Of a DNA stretch of 64,000 nt, positions 62,256 to 64,000 are shown piece after piece. The DNA lies in contig CAIOHR010000055.1 of the NCBI GenBank assembly GCA_903858115.1, forward strand, positions 310,001-374,000, read 5' to 3'. The stretch comes from an uncultured Pirellula sp. Lineage in GTDB: Bacteria; Planctomycetota; Planctomycetia; Pirellulales; Pirellulaceae. A program made the translations under genes and the position numbers. The notes beneath the pieces are model-generated. The model saw nothing but the letters and a program-made list of their open reading frames with translations, did not search any database and was not told the origin of the DNA. Position 1 is the first letter of the stretch. Every line of letters begins with the position of its first letter.

Positions 62256-63416
62256 CTAGGACAATGGAGGGAGCTCGCCGCAGAGATCCAATGCCTTGAG
62301 GGCTTCGATCGTTGCGATGTAAGTGATGTAGTGATAGTTGCCACGATAAAGCGAGTGCATCCACCAGCGACCACTTACCCGCTGCTCTTGCTTTAGCCAC
62401 GTTAGTCCAGACTGAATCCGCGAGTCGCTCGCTGGAACGTCTGCTTGACGAAGCAACACGATCGCTAAGGCAGTCATGTATGCATCGCTTTCGGGCTTCG
62501 AAGCGTCCGGCATTCCGTCGATCAGTTTGCGCACTTGGTCGCTGATCTCAAAATGCCAATCGTTCACAGCCGACATGTCGCGAGTGCTCCAACCTCCATC
62601 AGGGTGTTGTTTGGAACTTAGCAGATGGATCGCTTGCATTCGATCTTTCTCCGACAACAATTCTGGCATGATGGTGTGCAACCGCAATCGGATTACTCGA
62701 TCAAAGTCATTCTTTGGCTGAGCCGTCCTAAGCCACTCTTTGAGTTTGTCGACTTTTGCAATGAGCACTGGTTCTCGCAATGACTGCAACCAACCTGGGG
62801 CAGAAGAAATGGCGCGAGCAGCCTGAAGCGACAGTTCAAAGTCGGTGGTGATGTAAGGAATCTCGACTTCACCATGACTGACAAAAGAGCCGTTGCTCGA
62901 TTGTCTCTCGAACATATCTCGCAACGACCGATCTGTCCATTCCGAAGTCGATTTCGTGATATGCCGATCCCATTCTGCTAAGCCAAGACTTCGCCAGACG
63001 CAAGAAAACGCGCCTGGATAGAAACGATGACCGTCCTTCTCGGTTTCCTTCACGACGGAAATTGTATTGGGTACCGCTCTGCGAAAACTCTCCAGCACCT
63101 CTTCACTCGGTGCCCCCCATTGCCTGGACCAAGCGGATCGTTCGACCAAATAGGGGCCTGTCGTGTGACAGTTGACGCAGCCTCGATCGCGAGCCCAGGA
63201 TAAAGCTCCCGCTTCTACGTATTTTGCAGCCGCCGAAAGGGACTGGGGGCCGAACTCCATAGCTTTGGGTTCGTCGGAAGCAGGTATGCTGACCGAGATC
63301 CCCTCCGATTCGTATTGGAACTTGGGCTGAGCAGATCCCTTTGCGGCCAATGTCAGTAGACTGACAACTGCCAAGCAACCCGAAGCTAAGCGACTGTGCA
63401 TTATTGCAAACCTCAT
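62256..63416 (-). CDS. Exported protein with CxxCH motif and squalene-cyclase-like alpha-toroid repeats
   Basis: 386 residues; ATG 63416 or ATG 63401 are both possible starts. The signal peptide ends near KGSAQPKFQ. One haem-c-type motif occurs at about residues 81-85 (CVNCHTTGPYLVERSAW), the only CxxCH. Downstream are helical repeats with the QxxDGGW-type pattern (SKQHPDGGWSTRDM, then SDAYMTALAIVLLRQADV and SGLTWLKQEQRVSGRWW) known from prenyltransferase/squalene-cyclase toroids. Known family members act on isoprenoids, but this one is periplasmic and the function is unknown. Its operon partner is a small membrane protein 9 bases downstream. Confidence 0.8.
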   Translation of the reverse strand: MRFAIMHSRLASGCLAVVSLLTLAAKGSAQPKFQYESEGISVSIPASDEPKAMEFGPQSLSAAAKYVEAGALSWARDRGCVNCHTTGPYLVERSAWSRQWGAPSEEVLESFRRAVPNTISVVKETEKDGHRFYPGAFSCVWRSLGLAEWDRHITKSTSEWTDRSLRDMFERQSSNGSFVSHGEVEIPYITTDFELSLQAARAISSAPGWLQSLREPVLIAKVDKLKEWLRTAQPKNDFDRVIRLRLHTIMPELLSEKDRMQAIHLLSSKQHPDGGWSTRDMSAVNDWHFEISDQVRKLIDGMPDASKPESDAYMTALAIVLLRQADVPASDSRIQSGLTWLKQEQRVSGRWWMHSLYRGNYHYITYIATIEALKALDLCGELPPLS

Positions 63417-63492
63417 TGTTGGAAAATCTTACCCACCGCGCGGTTTATTGTAACCAAAGGAATATACTCCAGGGGACTATCGCCATCGTTGG

Positions 63493-64000
63493 CTATTCTA
63501 CGGGCAGGAACTGGACGGCATCCGCAATGGCGACCTTTCCCGGCGAACCTTCATTGAGAATTTGCACGCTTCCGCTAGTGCCTTTCTCGAATCGATACGT
63601 TCCTAAAGTTCGAAACAAATCGGCATGTTCGGGCTTTTGCTGCTGATCGATTGTGTGCCGGGTCTCGCCATCTGCGTGCTTGACAATGAAAACGGTGTTG
63701 GTCGCACGGCGGACGTTGTAGCAATGAGAAATCCGAACTTCATACTTACCTTCTCGAGGGATCGAAGGTGTGTAGGTTGCAGATTTTGATCCTTTTTCTT
63801 CCTTCCTGTCATGCAAGTATGCTCGCCCCACATAGGGCGGAGTATGCGTGGAGTACTCCCATGCACCCACCAAGGTCGCTTCATCATCGTCCATGACGAT
63901 ACCCGGCAATTCTCGGGCATTGGTTATCACTCGTGACAAAAGTTCGATCTTGTCGACTTCCCCGGGTGGATGAAGATTCGGCATGGCTGCTAAATGGAGC
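63493..64000 (-). CDS. Golvesin/xanthan-lyase-like C-terminal domain, partial
   Basis: The frame continues past the right edge: in frame, the codons before ATG 63984 read LHLAA, so this is most likely the C-terminus of a larger gene and not a 163-residue protein. It contains GIVMDDDEATLVGAWEYS, YVGRAYLHDRKEEKGSKSATYTP, GKYEVRISHCYNVRRATN and ends AIADAVQFLPV, the golvesin C-terminal-like beta domain often attached to planctomycete FAD-dependent oxidoreductases and xanthan lyases. The enzyme part is outside the window. Carbohydrate binding is plausible. Confidence 0.83.
   Translation of the reverse strand, partial: LHLAAMPNLHPPGEVDKIELLSRVITNARELPGIVMDDDEATLVGAWEYSTHTPPYVGRAYLHDRKEEKGSKSATYTPSIPREGKYEVRISHCYNVRRATNTVFIVKHADGETRHTIDQQQKPEHADLFRTLGTYRFEKGTSGSVQILNEGSPGKVAIADAVQFLPVE

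Noticed and set aside
1..64000. Prophage, insertion sequence, CRISPR array or integrative element
   Set aside because: No transposase, integrase, capsid, Cas gene or regularly spaced repeats were seen on either strand.

Overview
The window reads as a chromosomal segment of a planctomycete, most likely of the Pirellulaceae/Pirellulales. The basis is the gene families: two DUF1559 prepilin-like proteins, a PVC-type c-type cytochrome fused to a sugar-dehydrogenase propeller, a TIGR03790-type protein, a Tat-exported Gfo/Idh/MocA oxidoreductase, DUF1573, a zinc-ribbon Ser/Thr kinase with an RDD tail, and core pathway genes scattered instead of clustered (trpE and trpC lie about 14 kb apart). I see no phage, transposase, integrase or CRISPR array. 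Base composition looks moderate and even.

Left part (1-16.5 kb): the N-terminus of a DUF1559 protein leaves the left edge. It is followed by a large exported BNR/Asp-box propeller with three PDZ domains inserted in it; the mcsA-mcsB protein-arginine-kinase pair; trpE (which carries an apparent frameshift); epmA; a YoaE-like molybdopterin oxidoreductase; an exported transglutaminase-like protein; and a type B succinate dehydrogenase operon (sdhC-sdhA-sdhB) on the minus strand.

Middle (16.5-38 kb): coiled-coil membrane proteins including a 56-residue one, a lysC-type aspartate kinase with four ACT domains, a Dabb protein, trpC, a Tat Gfo/Idh/MocA protein, the sugar dehydrogenase/cytochrome fusion, a PQQ-like propeller, tRNA-Lys(UUU) with a good terminator, a TIGR03790 protein, a zinc-ribbon/single-TM protein, aroB, a Ser/Thr kinase and a fatty acid desaturase.

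Right part (38-64 kb): a plus-strand envelope group (VWA membrane protein, WecA-like glycosyl-1-phosphate transferase, O-antigen ligase-like protein, DUF1573 protein, and a UshA-like/cytochrome c554 fusion). Then come an enolase-superfamily enzyme, an anti-sigma/ECF sigma pair, and a tight minus-strand operon DUF58 - transglutaminase - MoxR ATPase - lipoprotein - permease. The end holds a Cys-rich exported protein, DUF1559 plus lipoprotein, a methyltransferase, truD, a small membrane protein, a CxxCH protein with a predicted toroid, and the C-terminus of a gene with a golvesin/xanthan-lyase-like domain.

Several intergenic regions hold short palindromic or tandem repeats. The clearest is a ~110-bp imperfect inverted repeat at 18.0 kb with a degraded relative at 61.4 kb. 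No obviously new multi-gene system stands out. The most unusual items are the propeller/triple-PDZ fusion, the UshA-like/multiheme fusion beside a polysaccharide locus, the CxxCH-toroid protein, and the trpE frameshift. All functional calls are from reading motifs; no database search was run.
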